A DNA stretch of 64,000 nucleotides from Dichetophora obliterata (lineage: Eukaryota; Arthropoda; Insecta; Diptera; Sciomyzidae), in assembly GCA_963920525.1 (NCBI GenBank), contig OY986436.1:28781318-28845317 (forward strand). The letters run 5' to 3'. The notes below the pieces were generated by a model. It was not told the DNA's origin. It did no database searches and saw only the letters and a list, made by a program, of their open reading frames with translations. Position numbers and translations under genes: made by a program. Each line of letters begins with the position of its first letter. Position 1 is the first letter of the stretch. Shown one piece after another: positions 22,922-34,716 of this stretch.

Positions 22922-24015
22922 GTGTGTAAACAGCTCAGCCAAAACCTAACCGAACTGAACACTAACCAGACTTTGTGTAACACTGACTCCCACTGGCGCA
23001 CGGTGAATCATTTAGTACAAGCTAGAAGGACAAAATTATTTTATGACATACTTTTTATTATTGATTGAAAAAAATTATTTATTTTTTAAAATTATTTTTA
23101 ATTGTATTATAAAAATATAATTATATTTGAGCCTCATGCCAAATAAGTTAGTGAAGCAACATTTTGCAAAACACCAAATTATCAAGTTATGACGTTCTTG
23201 TACTTATGAGAATAAAACAAAAAAAAAAAGTAGTTTTGGAGAGAGGTTCGGGTATGTACAGTTCGCCTGCTATCGCCCCTTTTAAGGATTTATGAGGAGT
23301 TTAGGGTTACACGCTTAGGATAAATTCAACTGTTGCAAATGCAAACGTCATCTTGCACATTATAAAGGCAAAGTAATAGCTAGTTCAAAAACGCGTGAAA
23401 TAGACCGAAAACCAAGCCTCATTTATATAAAAAATTGAAATTAATTGTAAAAGCAATACCATCATATTAACCCTCGAAAGCCTGACAAGTTTCAAATACC
23501 TTAAGTGAAAATTAAATTGAAAAAAAGAAAATAATAAACATATTTTTCATATTTAAGTTGCTATAAATTATTCCATAGTTAAAAATACCAAAAAACTTTA
23601 ACAGATATTAGTTAACTTATTAAAAAGTTTTAAAAAAACCGTTTCAAAGAGTTTCCTATCTGTAGTACTATTTGAGTTATTGCATTAAAAATGATGACAC
23701 ATCTAAATGCCATATTTTGCTTTACTTCCGCTTATAGCTCGAAGCAAGGGGGAGATGGAGCCCCACTGCCATAACATTTTTGTTCGTCTTGGCCCAAGAA
23801 ACCAACCAGCGCCGGATTGAAACGTTGATCTGGGACACCCCTTTCTGAGAACTGTTAAAGTGCCAGAAAATCAGTAAAATTTTACTCATACTACGTCTAT
23901 CTCCAATACAAAATGAAGTAAAAATCAATAAAATTTGCAAATATGAAGTTTGCAAAAAAACAGCAAATATGAAGCTGATGAATGAAAATTTTGTACATAA
24001 GTTTTCTAAGGCTTT

Positions 24016-24795
24016 TTTAATTCTAAAACTTTACAGAAAACCATGCTTGCTTTCCATCATATAAGGGATGTAGGTTATAAAAACTTGAACCAGTAAAAGT
24101 GACAAAAATTAGGTTAAAAACTTTTACTTATTTCTGTTTAAAATTAATACCAATTAAGTGAGTATTCCTTAAACGTAGGTCTCGTTATTAAAGTGATATC
24201 TACCTTGTAGTTGACATCTCGCAATGGTACAACCATTCACATAGTGACCTCTAGGCCCGTAGCCAGAATTTTATATAGGAGTTAATGCTTGGATTACAAA
24301 ATTTTTTTGATACTATACCTAAAGTAAGGGGTTTTCTTAAATATTTATTACATTCTAAATTAATATTGAATATGGCGACCCTAAAAATTTACCAAAATCA
24401 GCTGATTTGGTAGGCCTCGAATTTTTAACCAAAATGTGTGCTAAATGAAAGTTTATGATGTAAAACAACACTTCGAGAAGTTTCAAGTTTAGATGATGTT
24501 ACTTTTTTTGTGAAATGAAGCCTAAAAGTTGGCTAAATCGGCTTATGTAAATTTCTGGCTGCGGGCCTATAGGTCACTATGAGCATGGTTTTACCATTGC
24601 GAAATGTCAACTACCAGAAAGATATCACTTTCATAACGAGACCTACAGTTAAGAAATACTTAATTGGTTTTAATTTTAAACAGAAATAAGTAAACGTTTT
24701 TGACTTCATTTTTGTCACTTTGGTTCAGGTTTTTATAAGCCGTTTGATATGATGGAATGCAAGCGTGGTTTACTGGTAAGTTTTATGAATTAAAA
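24016..24795. mobile_element. Foldback/MITE element next to the TATGT array
   Basis: Arms of roughly 260 bp (24016-24290 and 24540-24795) are inverted repeats, for example GTAGGTCTCGTTAT against ATAACGAGACCTAC and GGTCACTATG against CATAGTGACC. The spacer of 250 bp is non-coding. Its right end stops about 11 bp before the pentanucleotide array. Confidence 0.75.
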
Positions 24796-24806
24796 TAATA
24801 TAATTA

Positions 24807-26176
24807 ATGTTATGTTATGTTATGTTATGTTATGTTATGTTATGTTATGTTATGTTATGTTATGTTATGTTATGTTATGTTATGTTATGTTATGTTATGT
24901 TATGTTATGTTATGTTATGTTATGTTATGTTATGTTATGTTATGTTATGTTATGTTATGTTATGTTATGTTATGTTATGTTATGTTATGTTATGTTATGT
25001 TATTTTATGTTATGTTATGTTATGTTATGTTATGTTATGTTATGTTATGTTATGTTATGTTATGTTATGTTATGTTATGTTATGTTATGTTATGTTATGT
25101 TATGTTATGTTATGTTATGTTAAGTTATGTTATGTTATGTTATGTTATGTTATGTTATGTTATGTTATGTTATGTTATGTTATGTTATGTTATGTTATGT
25201 TATGTTATGTTATGTTATGTTATGTTATGTTATGTTATGTTATGTTATGTTATGTTATGTTATGTTATGTTATGTTATGTTATGTTATGTTATGTTATGT
25301 TATGTTATGTTATGTTATGTTATGTTATGTTATGTTATGTTATGTTATGTTATGTTATGTTATGTTATGTTATGTTATGTTATGTTATGTTATGTTATGT
25401 TATGTTATGTTATGTTATGTTATGTTATGTTATGTTATGTTATGTTATGTTATGTTATGTTATGTTATGTTATGTTATGTTATGTTATGTTATGTTATGT
25501 TATGTTATGTTATGTTATGTTATGTTATGTTATGTTATGTTATGTTATGTTATGTTATGTTATGTTATGTTATGTTATGTTATGTTATGTTATGTTATGT
25601 TATGTTATGTTATGTTATGTTATGTTATGTTATGTTATGTTATGTTATGTTATGTTATGTTATGTTATGTTATGTTATGTTATGTTATGTTATGTTATGT
25701 TATGTTATGTTATGTTATGTTATGTTATGTTATGTTATGTTATGTTATGTTATGTTATGTTATGTTATGTTATGTTATGTTATGTTATGTTATGTTATGT
25801 TATGTTATGTTATGTTATGTTATGTTATGTTATGTTATGTTATGTTATGTTATGTTATGTTATGTTATGTTATGTTATGTTATGTTATGTTATGTTATGT
25901 TATGTTATGTTATGTTATGTTATGTTATGTTATGTTATGTTATGTTATGTTATGTTATGTTATGTTATGTTATGTTATGTTATGTTATGTTATGTTATGT
26001 TATGTTATGTTATGTTATGTTATGTTATGTTATGTTATGTTATGTTATGTTATGTTATGTTATGTTATGTTATGTTATGTTATGTTATGTTATGTTATGT
26101 TATGTTATGTTATGTTATGTTATGTTATGTTATGTTATGTTATGTTATGTTATGTTATGTTATGTTATGTTATGTT
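24807..26176. repeat. Pentanucleotide satellite (TATGT)n, 274 units
   Basis: About 1370 bp of TATGT repeat with only two substitutions visible, G to T at 25004 and T to A at 25123. Because TATGT in any + frame lacks stops, three long spurious ORFs of MLCYV repeats result. These are not genes. It lies within an intron of the receptor gene. The true length in the genome may differ from the assembled one. Confidence 0.97.
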
Positions 26177-26580
26177 CGCCTAACATTTTTTACGCATTGT
26201 CTAAAAAACAGAAAAAGTTGCAAGAAAAACCTTTTCTTACCCAAAAATTTCCTTAAAGAAAATCAATACGAACTTTGATAATTTCGCTCTTATGAATTTA
26301 CTTTAAATTGATCGTTATTAAATAATCAAAAAGTTTTGAAGGGCTCCACGAATTTTTAAGACTTCCAAATGGCAAATCATATTCTCTTTTCTATGCTCCT
26401 TTTTTTTAATGTCGGATGTAGTTTTAAAATTTGCTCAATGTGCAAATAAGCTAAACTTTCAAGGCTTTATTATTGCGTGATCTCGATGTTATTGCGTGAT
26501 CTCGATGCATACGTATTTAATAATGCAGATTTTAATAAAATCTTGTTTGGTTTCAAGAATTTTAAAATTTTTAAATTGTA

Positions 26581-27794
26581 AGGCTGTGTGTCAATCGGAA
26601 ACTTTTCAGTCGGATGACCAAATTTTGACAGTTGATAGAGCAATTTTTGGCATTTGTGAGGTGAATATAATTGTCAAGTTTTGTGCTAGCCCCAGGGGCT
26701 ACTACAAATTTTGACAATCGAAAGTGAATTTTTGACACACACAAAAATAAAGAAAAAAAAACAGCACATCAATTTCCGCGACGTATTTAATTCGAGTGCT
26801 TTTACTTGCAACTTATTTCGTAAACTTGTAATATTGTAAACTTAAAAAAATTAAAAAATAGCAAAATAATAAAAATAAAAAAAACTAAAGTGCTTGAGTT
26901 TGTGTTTGCGTGTGTGTGGACCAACGATCTCAGGGTACATCAACATGTCCAGCAAAGTTAAGTTGGCTTTCTTTGCTGGCGAACGTCCTCCAAGTGCCAC
27001 CACCAGCGGAACAAGCAATTGCAGTGCAAAATTTCTTGCTAGCCAACATCCTCTAAGTGCCATTACTAGCAGCATAAGCAAATGAAGCGCAAATTCTCCG
27101 CTTTCAATTTATTTAATTCACGCCGAAGTATAATGGCAGAAATTTGCCTCTGCGCTTGAGATATGCTGAAATGGTGCTTCTGAAATATTGGAGAGTTGAC
27201 CAGTCAATTGAATTGTGCTGCACTTGCAGGTGCTGCTCGTGGCGACTCTCGGAAAAAGTTGGCAAGCAAAAGAATCAGGAAATTTGCGCTCCACTTGCTT
27301 GTGCTGCTGGTGATGGCACTTGGAGGATGTTGGCTAGCAAGAAATTTTGCACTGCACTTGCTTGTGCAACTGGTGGTGGCATTTGGAGGACGTTTGTCAG
27401 CAAAGAAAGCCAATTTAACTTTGCTGCACTTGCTGATGATGCACCGGGAGATCGTTGACTCACACACACGCACAAACATACTCAAGCACTTTCGTTTTTT
27501 TTTATTTTTATTTGTTATTTTTTATGTTTACAATATTACAAGTATATGAAATAAGTTGAAAGTACAAGCACTCGAATTAAAAATGTCGCAAATTGAATAG
27601 AATGCAAATTAAATAAAATATTTGCGCTAAAACACGACCGAAATGTGAAACGTCAAAATTTATAATTGTCAAAATTTCATCGTCCATTTGACACAGCAAA
27701 AAAAGACAATTTTATTTCAACACACACAAATTTTATTCAACTTGATATTTTCTATCCTACCACGACTGAAAAGTTTCCTTTTGACACACAGCCT
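26581..27794. mobile_element. FB-like foldback element with arm subrepeats
   Basis: Tips AGGCTGTGTGTCAA and TTGACACACAGCCT begin arms of over 500 bp that pair across a short centre (about 27090-27200). Matching blocks include CAGTCG/CGACTG near the tips, TTACTTGCAAC against GTTGAAAGTAC, and CAAAGTTAAGTTGGCTTTC against GAAAGCCAATTTAACTTTG. The right arm has about three head-to-tail subunits of about 75 bp (27220-27440, CACTTGCTTGTGCTGCTGGT type), as in Drosophila FB elements. Open frames within are by-products of this repeat. Confidence 0.75.
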
Positions 27795-28211
27795 AAATTT
27801 TAATTATAAAAAATTAATTTGAAGTACTTGACAGATTTTTTACCAAATCATTTTTAAAAAATTTTTTGGCGATTTATCGTATTAAATTGAATTATACATA
27901 TTTATTCCTTTGGAACCAATGGGTGGTTTTGAGCCCCGAAATCTGCCCTTTGGCTAAGGGCCTTATGTACTTTTTTTTGTGTTTTAAGAAGCTTTTTGCA
28001 TCTAAAAATTTTCATTAAGAAATCTAACGACGTTTGTAAAAATAACCAAATACTATTTACGCACTTTAACGCAATCCAATCGTTTGCGTTTTCAAAATTG
28101 CGCTACTTATTCAGCAAAATATATGGGAATAGAGCAGGTATATTGGGGTAATCATAGTAAATATGTCCAGTCAACATGAATCACTAGGAACATTTTTGCA
28201 CAAAAACTACT

Positions 28212-28790
28212 ACCCCAACAACACTCAGTTCGTACGCCAGAATATTTTTTAATATCAACACTTTCAACTTATATTTATATTAAAAAATCAATGTTTTGAT
28301 ACAACATAATTTTTTTTATTCTTAAAGCTTGAAACCGCATTTCTAAGGCCGCCTTCATAATGGACGCTTTGGCTGAAGCTGACTCGTAAAGCAGCGTTTC
28401 GAGCTTTTTTTGATCATAGTGAACGCTTATTCAACGCTTCACAAAGTAGCTTCTTGAGCTTATTGGTGTTTACAGTGCTCGCTTTCTGATTGTGTGAGCA
28501 AGCGAAATGGAGATGTAAGCGCTGAAAACCATTTTAAAACTAGCTTTATGCTCGGAGTCAGCTTGCACTATAAAGACTTAGCTTTTTCATATGTTTATAC
28601 TCAAAACATTTTCCAGCGAAACTTCTCAGCTCTGCAAAAAACTATTAATGCGTCCTTAGAAATGAAATTCCAAGCTTTAGGAATACAATAAACTTTATTT
28701 TCTCAAGAACATTGATTTCTTAATATAAATAAAAATTGAAAGTGTTTATATTAAAAAATATTCAGGCGTACGAAATGAGTGTTGTTGGGG
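28212..28790. mobile_element. 579-bp element with about 90-bp TIRs
   Basis: The left arm (28212-28300, starting CCCCAACAACACTCAGTTCG) is complementary to the right arm (28700-28790, ending ATGAGTGTTGTTGGGG). Inside are GC-richer segments and a 65-codon frame (28494-28691, GTG start, AENHFKTSFMLGVSLHYKD) that I do not recognise and do not call a gene. Confidence 0.75.
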
Positions 28791-29339
28791 TCTTATATAA
28801 ATCTTATATACGATTTGACGCGACTAACTGTAGCCAAAATAATGACAAAGAAATGTACAAGGGCAATTTGATAAGTCAATGAATTTTCGAATAAAAGGTA
28901 TTTTTTCGGCAAAAACGCATTTAATTTCTACATAAAACCTACACTAAGACCAGCGTTTTTCCAATTTGTTATTTCTTTCAAATAAAAGCTTTTGTCAAGG
29001 TTCTGACAATAGACGTTTGTTACAGTGATGGCCTTTTCATTCGACCCCAATCTCTTACCGCAGAGTAATTTTTCGGGTTTGGAAATATTCGCAGGGGGCT
29101 AAATTTGGAGAATATGGTGAATTAGGTTGCAGTATTTATGTAGCAGTTGTAAATGCATTACATTTCATTTCGCATGACATTTCGACTACAGACGTGTGTG
29201 CCGGTGCGTTAAAATGGTAAAAGAGCACTTTTTTGTCGCCAAATGCGGCCGTTTTTAATTTAAATCGATGTCAAATCTGAACAAAAGCTTTGAATAATTT
29301 TCGTCGGTGATTGTTTTACTCTTTTCAAGGTAATCGATG

Positions 29340-29830
29340 TGAATTACTCCACATGCAACTCAAAAAACTGTCGCCATAACCTTGTTGGCCGACAGAGACC
29401 CAACTTGGCCTTCTTTGGTGCACGTTTACATTGAGAAATCAACTGTTTTGACTGTTCCTTGATCTCTGAAGTATTGAGATATATCCATTTTACATCTACA
29501 GTCACGAAATTGCACAAAAACTCCTTCGGATTGCGTTTGAACATCATTTTTGAAGTTGTCACACGGCTGCGCTTTTGGTCGAGTGTAAGCAATCACGGCA
29601 CCCATCGCGCGGATAGCTTCTTCATGTAAAATGTGATGTGCCACTCAGTTAAGATGTCTGTAGCCTCAGCCACCTCACACACTTTCATTCTCAGACCGTC
29701 CAATATCATTCCATGGATTTTATCGACAATTTCTGGCGTGGCGACCTCTTTTGGGCGACCTGAACTTGTTCTGGTACGACCACAGCGGAATTCAGTAAAC
29801 CACTTCTAAACTATTAAAATTTATGGTGCA
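29340..29830 (-). pseudogene. Dead mariner transposase
   Basis: Minus-strand fragments include DVKWIYLNTSEIKEQSKQ followed by APKKAKLGLC, matching the D.KW.....ETKEQSKQW..... APKKAK block around the first catalytic Asp of mariner transposases. An adjoining frame (29426-29644) and the antisense of about 29640-29830 continue upstream transposase in broken frames. A sequence ACAAGGGCAATTTGATAAGT at 28861 and a similar CGAGGGAAATTTAAAAAGTC at 30066 are in direct, not inverted, order, so the element ends are unclear. Confidence 0.7.
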
Positions 29831-31006
29831 GAGTCCCATGTTTTTTGTCAAGCCTTTCCTTGGTTGCAGCGATGGTTTTTTACGCAAAAAATAATGCTTG
29901 ATTAGTACAAGAAATTCACTTTATAACATTTTCGTCGAAATTCACGTATTGTTTGCTTTCAAAGTCTGTCAAACACAAACAAAATTACGCAGTTTGCTCA
30001 AAATTTGACAGTAGTCTATCAACATATGGTTGCTAACAGAAAAAGTATTGCATTTCAAGTTACTACGAGGGAAATTTAAAAAGTCACTGACTTTTCAAAA
30101 TACCTACGTATTAAAATGGCGATGTTTTATTAAAAATGACAAAAATTGATTTGAGGAAATAATAATGGTATTTATCTAAGCGCGCAAATTTCCCATTTGT
30201 GAAAATGTGAATTTTTAACTGAACGCACCTTCACTTTTTTAAGCAATTATTGACAGTCGATGAACATTTGCGAAAAATGTCAGTACTGAAGAAATAAAAA
30301 TGCCAAAATAAAGCGAAAAAAGTAAATTAATAAAATTATTTAGATAACAACTTAAATGGTTGTTTTTCAATTTAATTAAAATCACAGAAGAAGGATTTGC
30401 ATAATTAACACCGCAAGTTTTCTTGACGAATTGGTCGTGCATACTTATTAGGTTTGTGCAAAAGGTTTTCCATATGATTTTTGACAGCTCATTTGCGAAG
30501 GTGGAAAAATGCACAGTTTGCACAGTATACGAGGGTTTTGGGCGTTAAGATGAATACCATCTTAAATATATTTAGGGTTTTTTTATGTTTAAACTCTAAA
30601 TTTTTAAAGATTTTTTAGTCGGATATGAAGATTTTGAGGCATATTCAAATAGCAGACTCTATTCGATTCACTGTGCGCCACTCTCACCCTAATTCGCACG
30701 AAGTTACCAGTCAGCCTAGTCAATTTAATACCTTCTATAAAAGCACTAACAAAAAACGAACAACACCCACACAAACCCTAACACCAACACTAGAAACAAA
30801 TAGCCAGCTATGTATGTATATACAGCAGACCTTGAAAGCACATTAATATTACTTAAACTACGCCGTAGAAGCAATTCCTGCGGGAATCCTTATAACTATG
30901 CAATATGACTAAAAGTATTTTTTTTCTTTTTCTCTCTTTTTACTCTCCTCCTCTATTACGCTTTTTCTTGCTGTATTTTCATTACCGCATTTTTTTGACC
31001 GCACAG

Positions 31007-31434
31007 ATGTTCCGGAAGGTGGCTATGCTGTGCCTCATATGCAGGATTATATGCCCACAAAAATGGCCGCTGCCAGTGGCTATGTGAATGTTAGACGTAC
31101 TCCTCCGCCACCACTAAGCAGCATATTTCCAAGGCCACCATCGGTGCCGCCACCACCCATGGAAAAATACTATGCCACAACAGCGATATTTAAGCCCATA
31201 AAACAAGGTGCTGCCAGTAGCAGCAGCAGCAATAATAGCGGCGTAGGTGTTGGCGATCGCAAGATTGGCGGTAACAACCTCAACACCGGTGAACATAATA
31301 CTTTCGACGATGGCATGGGTACCATGAATACCCAGTCTACGGCGCCCATGATTAGTCCGTACAGCAGCAGCGATACAATGCAATTTCAACGCGCCAGAAC
31401 TTATAATTTCCGCAGCTATCCTGATAATCTTTAG
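31007..31434 (+). CDS. smal: Receptor exon: proline-rich cytoplasmic tail to the TAG
   Basis: Acceptor GACCGCACAG ends at 31006. The first two bases complete Asp from the previous exon (PDYT-D-VPEGGYAVPHMQDYM). The sequence continues with a proline-rich tract (PPPPLSSIFPRPPSVPPPP, about 31100-31160), EKYYATTAIFKPIKQG, a Ser run, and ends ARTYNFRSYPDNL before TAG at 31432-31434. The YAVPHM and EKYYA.TAI motifs are those I associate with insect DDR-type receptors, where a tyrosine kinase domain would normally follow. None follows here. PPPP blocks could bind SH3 or EVH1 domains. The frame after the stop remains open (next entry). An apparent Met start at 31030 is internal. The four visible exons encode about 323 residues. 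Confidence 0.75.
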
Positions 31435-32148
31435 TTTGAATTTGGCGCCAACGGTGTTGTTGTTCTAGGTGGTGGCGGTGGTATTATTGGTGGAGATGGT
31501 GTTGGTGGTATTAGTGTTGGGGGTGGTGGTGGTGGTATCGGTATTGGTGGTATGGTGCGTACAATGCCGCGCAAGCAAAAAAGATTGCAACTGCTGCAGC
31601 AGCACCAGCAGCAACAGCAGAAGCTCAACGAACAACAACAACAACTGCAGTTGGAACAATCGGAGCAACCTAAATATAGTTTGACTTTATGCAAAAGCAT
31701 TCATATAAATACTATAAACAATCGTAAAGTGAACAATCAGCAACTCCTACAAAAACAACCACAACAGCAACAGCAGCAATACAACAATCATGCTCAACAA
31801 CAACATCAAGAACAACAGCAGCAGCAGCAGCAGCAAAAAGAACAACATAAAAATCAATTAAACATTGTTGATGATGTTAATCATTATCATCAACTACAAC
31901 ATCATCTCGATAACACAATAACAACAATGCGAGCAACAAAAACACTTTCATGCGTTGGCGACAACACTGCTGCTGTTGCTAATACAGATATTGATGATAA
32001 GAACCTATTAAAGAGAACAACAACATTAAATGGTAGTTTAATATCGGCTGCATCAAAAACAAAAACAGCAACAAAATCATTAGTAAACGATAACTATAAC
32101 GATAACGTTAACGAGCTAAGAACCCAAAATAGGCTGTGGTATCATTGA
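31435..32148 (+). CDS. In-frame 237-codon extension beyond the receptor's TAG
   Basis: Immediately after TAG the same frame is open for 237 codons to TGA at 32146-32148. It starts FEFGANGVVVLGGGGGII, is glycine-rich to about 31550, and then becomes a basic and Gln-rich region beginning RTMPRKQKRLQLLQQHQQQQ and continuing to about 31850. It ends as an Asn/Asp/Thr-rich stretch (DDVNHYHQLQHHLDNTITTM). Codon choice is gene-like: GGT/GGC runs and CAA/CAG runs stay in one frame. An ORF beginning at the internal ATG 31552 could be read alone, but its exact phase with the receptor exon suggests one continuous reading frame interrupted by TAG. Candidates are stop readthrough, a nonsense allele, or 3'UTR that happens to be open. 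Confidence 0.5.
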   Translation, partial: FEFGANGVVVLGGGGGIIGGDGVGGISVGGGGGGIGIGGMVRTMPRKQKRLQLLQQHQQQQQKLNEQQQQLQLEQSEQPKYSLTLCKSIHINTINNRKVNNQQLLQKQPQQQQQQYNNHAQQQHQEQQQQQQQQKEQHKNQLNIVDDVNHYHQLQHHLDNTITTMRATKTLSCVGDNTAAVANTDIDDKNLLKRTTTLNGSLISAASKTKTATKSLVNDNYNDNVNELRTQNRLWYH

Positions 32149-33229
32149 TGAGATATGAAACCAATGGATTTGAGGTGAGTTTGAGAATTGTTGGTGAAAT
32201 TTATACTTGCGATAAGAAACTTTTGTGCATACATTAAGAAATTTTAAGTGTCTCTTGTTGCCATGGGTGTCAATAAGATTGAGTATAATTTAAAAAAAAG
32301 GAACATTTTTGGATAAGTTTTATTATGCACAGTTTGTAAAAAGTTTATTATAAATGCACAGTTACAGTATTTTTTTAGAAAACTCCTACCTTTTTCATAA
32401 AAACAATGCAATACATTTTTTTCGAGTGGTTTATTAATGGTTAAATTTTTATTCAAATATTATAAATATTAAGTTCCTATTTGTTTATGAATACTTAGAA
32501 GAAAGTCTCAGCAAATCCATTTTAAACTTACCGGCCTTACGGAATGACCATATCCGATTTGGGTAAAATTTTGCGTGGAGCATCACTGACAAAAATAAAA
32601 AACTTAGTTTGGAGGAAAAAGTTTGGCGTGATTTTTTGCGTAGTTACGGCGTGCACAAAATTGACAAAAATCGGCAAAAAAGTCGAAAACAGCTTTTTAT
32701 GAAAATTCATATCTGAAATACTTTTTAGCCGAATGTTAAGTTTAAACTACCGTTGGAACGATATTAACCAGACTTTAATCTTAAAATAATTTTGAAAAAT
32801 TTTGGTGGTTGGCGGTTCCATCCCTTGTGGTAAGGTAATTTATTTCCAAGAACACCATTTAAATTTTTCTTAAAGCATTCATAATTTTTTTCTTAAGGCT
32901 GGCAAAATTACCTATTTAACAATAAAAAATTAGGAACTCAATGGCCTCATGAGATATGGACATTTTAACATCTGGTATGGATCTTTTTTCTAAGAGCATA
33001 TCCTGCTAAATGAACAGCCTTAGCAGTAATGCTGCATGCATCTTATGGCATTAATGCTGCATTCATCTCACGGAATTAATTCCAATTAAAACTAGTTTGT
33101 TAGTTTTAAAGTGGCCCATGTGCACTGCGATCCATGGAATCTATTGTGTATTCCCTTGATTAGCTCTCTTGATTTTGGCTTTAAATAAATTTTAGCACTT
33201 TTACTGGCTTCGTGTTCCATTTTTTTGAT

Positions 33230-34130
33230 GGAGGCACTACTGCCCCTCTAAAGTAAAGAAGTCTTAGACTGCAGATTTCCGGCCACTCACTTAGACTGTG
33301 TTATGGGTTTTTTCCTCCTTGTCGCATAGTCTGCAAACATCTAGTTCAGTTAAGCCCATCTTTTTAAGATAGTGTCTAAGTTAGAAAACAGCTAGAAGAT
33401 AGCTAGAAAATAGTTGACCTGTAAAATAGCTAGTTAAAATTCTAAGATTCTGCTTTAGTTAGCATAAGTAAATCATTCGATTTAGCTTTATTGAGAGTTC
33501 AAAATTTTTTAGCTTGTCTCTGGCCATTAGTATAGTTCCAGTGACACTGAAATACAGTGACTGTTTTTTTTTTTTTGTTTTCTCTTATCTTAATCTTGTC
33601 GAGAATGTAGCCTTAAGCCTGGCTACAGAATGGTTCTGGGTCAGTAAGAGTTCGAGATGATCTTCTTTTGGCAAGGCCATCCGCCCTTCCGTTGCCTTCA
33701 AATCCTTCGTGACCTGGTACCCACCACAATTCTGTTCCATTGCTTTGTCTCAGAGTACATATTTAACAGTTCGACGCAATTGAAAACTAGTCTTGATTCA
33801 AACTCGTAAGCTTGCATAGCCGTTAAGTTCGATTGACTTCTGAAAGTATGAAGATATGTGCTCCCTACGAGTTACTACGGAGACATTCCCTGACACTTAC
33901 CTCAATGGTATATACTTCCGCCTAGATGTGGTCGGCATGCATCGCATTGGAAAAGCTTTTTGAAAATTGGGACCACATATCCCCACTCCCATTACTCCAT
34001 TTTCAAGTTTTGACCCATTAGTATACCATATCTGTGAGCCAGGATCAACTGTAAAGCAATCACTCCATCACAATTACCTATTGGGTAAAACGACCCGGTA
34101 AAATTTCAAGAAGTTTACCTTTGACACAGC
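33230..34130 (-). pseudogene. LINE C-terminus: RNase H and zinc-finger remains
   Basis: Minus-strand translation around 33600-33730 gives WVPGHEGFEGNGRADGLAKR, the conserved last block of the RNase H domain of Jockey/I/R1-type LINEs (GH.G..GN..AD..A). Further downstream (about 33300-33380) it reads LRHYLKKMGLTELDVCRLCD followed by KEEKTHN, the post-RNase H Cys-Cys-His knuckle. Frameshifts and stops mark it as dead. The polymerase domain is not seen. Confidence 0.75.
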
Positions 34131-34716
34131 ATCCTGTCTGGGATTTTAAGAAAGAGCCTTCATTGGCAGGTCTGCTTTGTTATTCATCTGGGATGGCTAA
34201 AATTTATGTTTTTCGTTTATTATTTTCTCAAGTTTAAAATTTATAATATATTTTAGAAAAATATAAAACTTAAACATTTTTTTTCTGATCTCTAAGGAAA
34301 TAAAACCAGTGAAAACAAAAAAAAAAATTAAAGTTTTTAGATGTTTGTGTTAAAATTTTTTCAGTATTTCTTTTATATAGATCTTGCTAAAAGTTAACAG
34401 TTTTTTACTGTTTCACCAAAAAAAATTTTAAATTTATGTACTTTAGTTTTATATCAAATTAAAAAAATGTTAGCCTACGGCAGCTGAAAGAAAAGATTTT
34501 TCTTAATAGCAATAACAAACAAGATTATTCACAGTTATCTAATAATGAAGTGTCAAATTAATTCATAGAGAAAATGAAGTTGTGGTTACTGAGAAGTTGT
34601 TTATTTTAAACAACAATATACAGCAAAAGAACTAAGAAGTGCAATATCTCTTAACAATAAACCCTAACGAATTACAATGTAGTGAAAGAACAAAGTTTTT
34701 CTTTTCTTGCTGGCAT

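Larger units (their letters stand above)
22922..31006 (+). other. Intron (8.1 kb), phase 1
   Basis: Donor GTGTGT at 22922, acceptor GACCGCACAG ending 31006. Contains the foldback/TATGT array, an FB-like foldback element, a TIR element and a dead mariner. Stretches 22922-24015, 26177-26580, 27795-28211 and 30070-31006 show nothing else I can name. Confidence 0.65.

Noticed and set aside
24807..26278. Long ORFs of 383-479 codons encoding MLCYV repeats
   Set aside because: They are a mechanical result of a stop-free pentanucleotide microsatellite read in three frames.
27144..27549. Overlapping ORFs of 104 and 117 codons with hydrophobic or Cys-rich peptides
   Set aside because: They lie in the arm subrepeats of a foldback element and occur on both strands by symmetry.
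31431..31700. Antisense ORFs with Cys-rich or Thr/Pro-rich peptides
   Set aside because: Shadows of the Gly- and Gln-codon repeats of the + strand extension.
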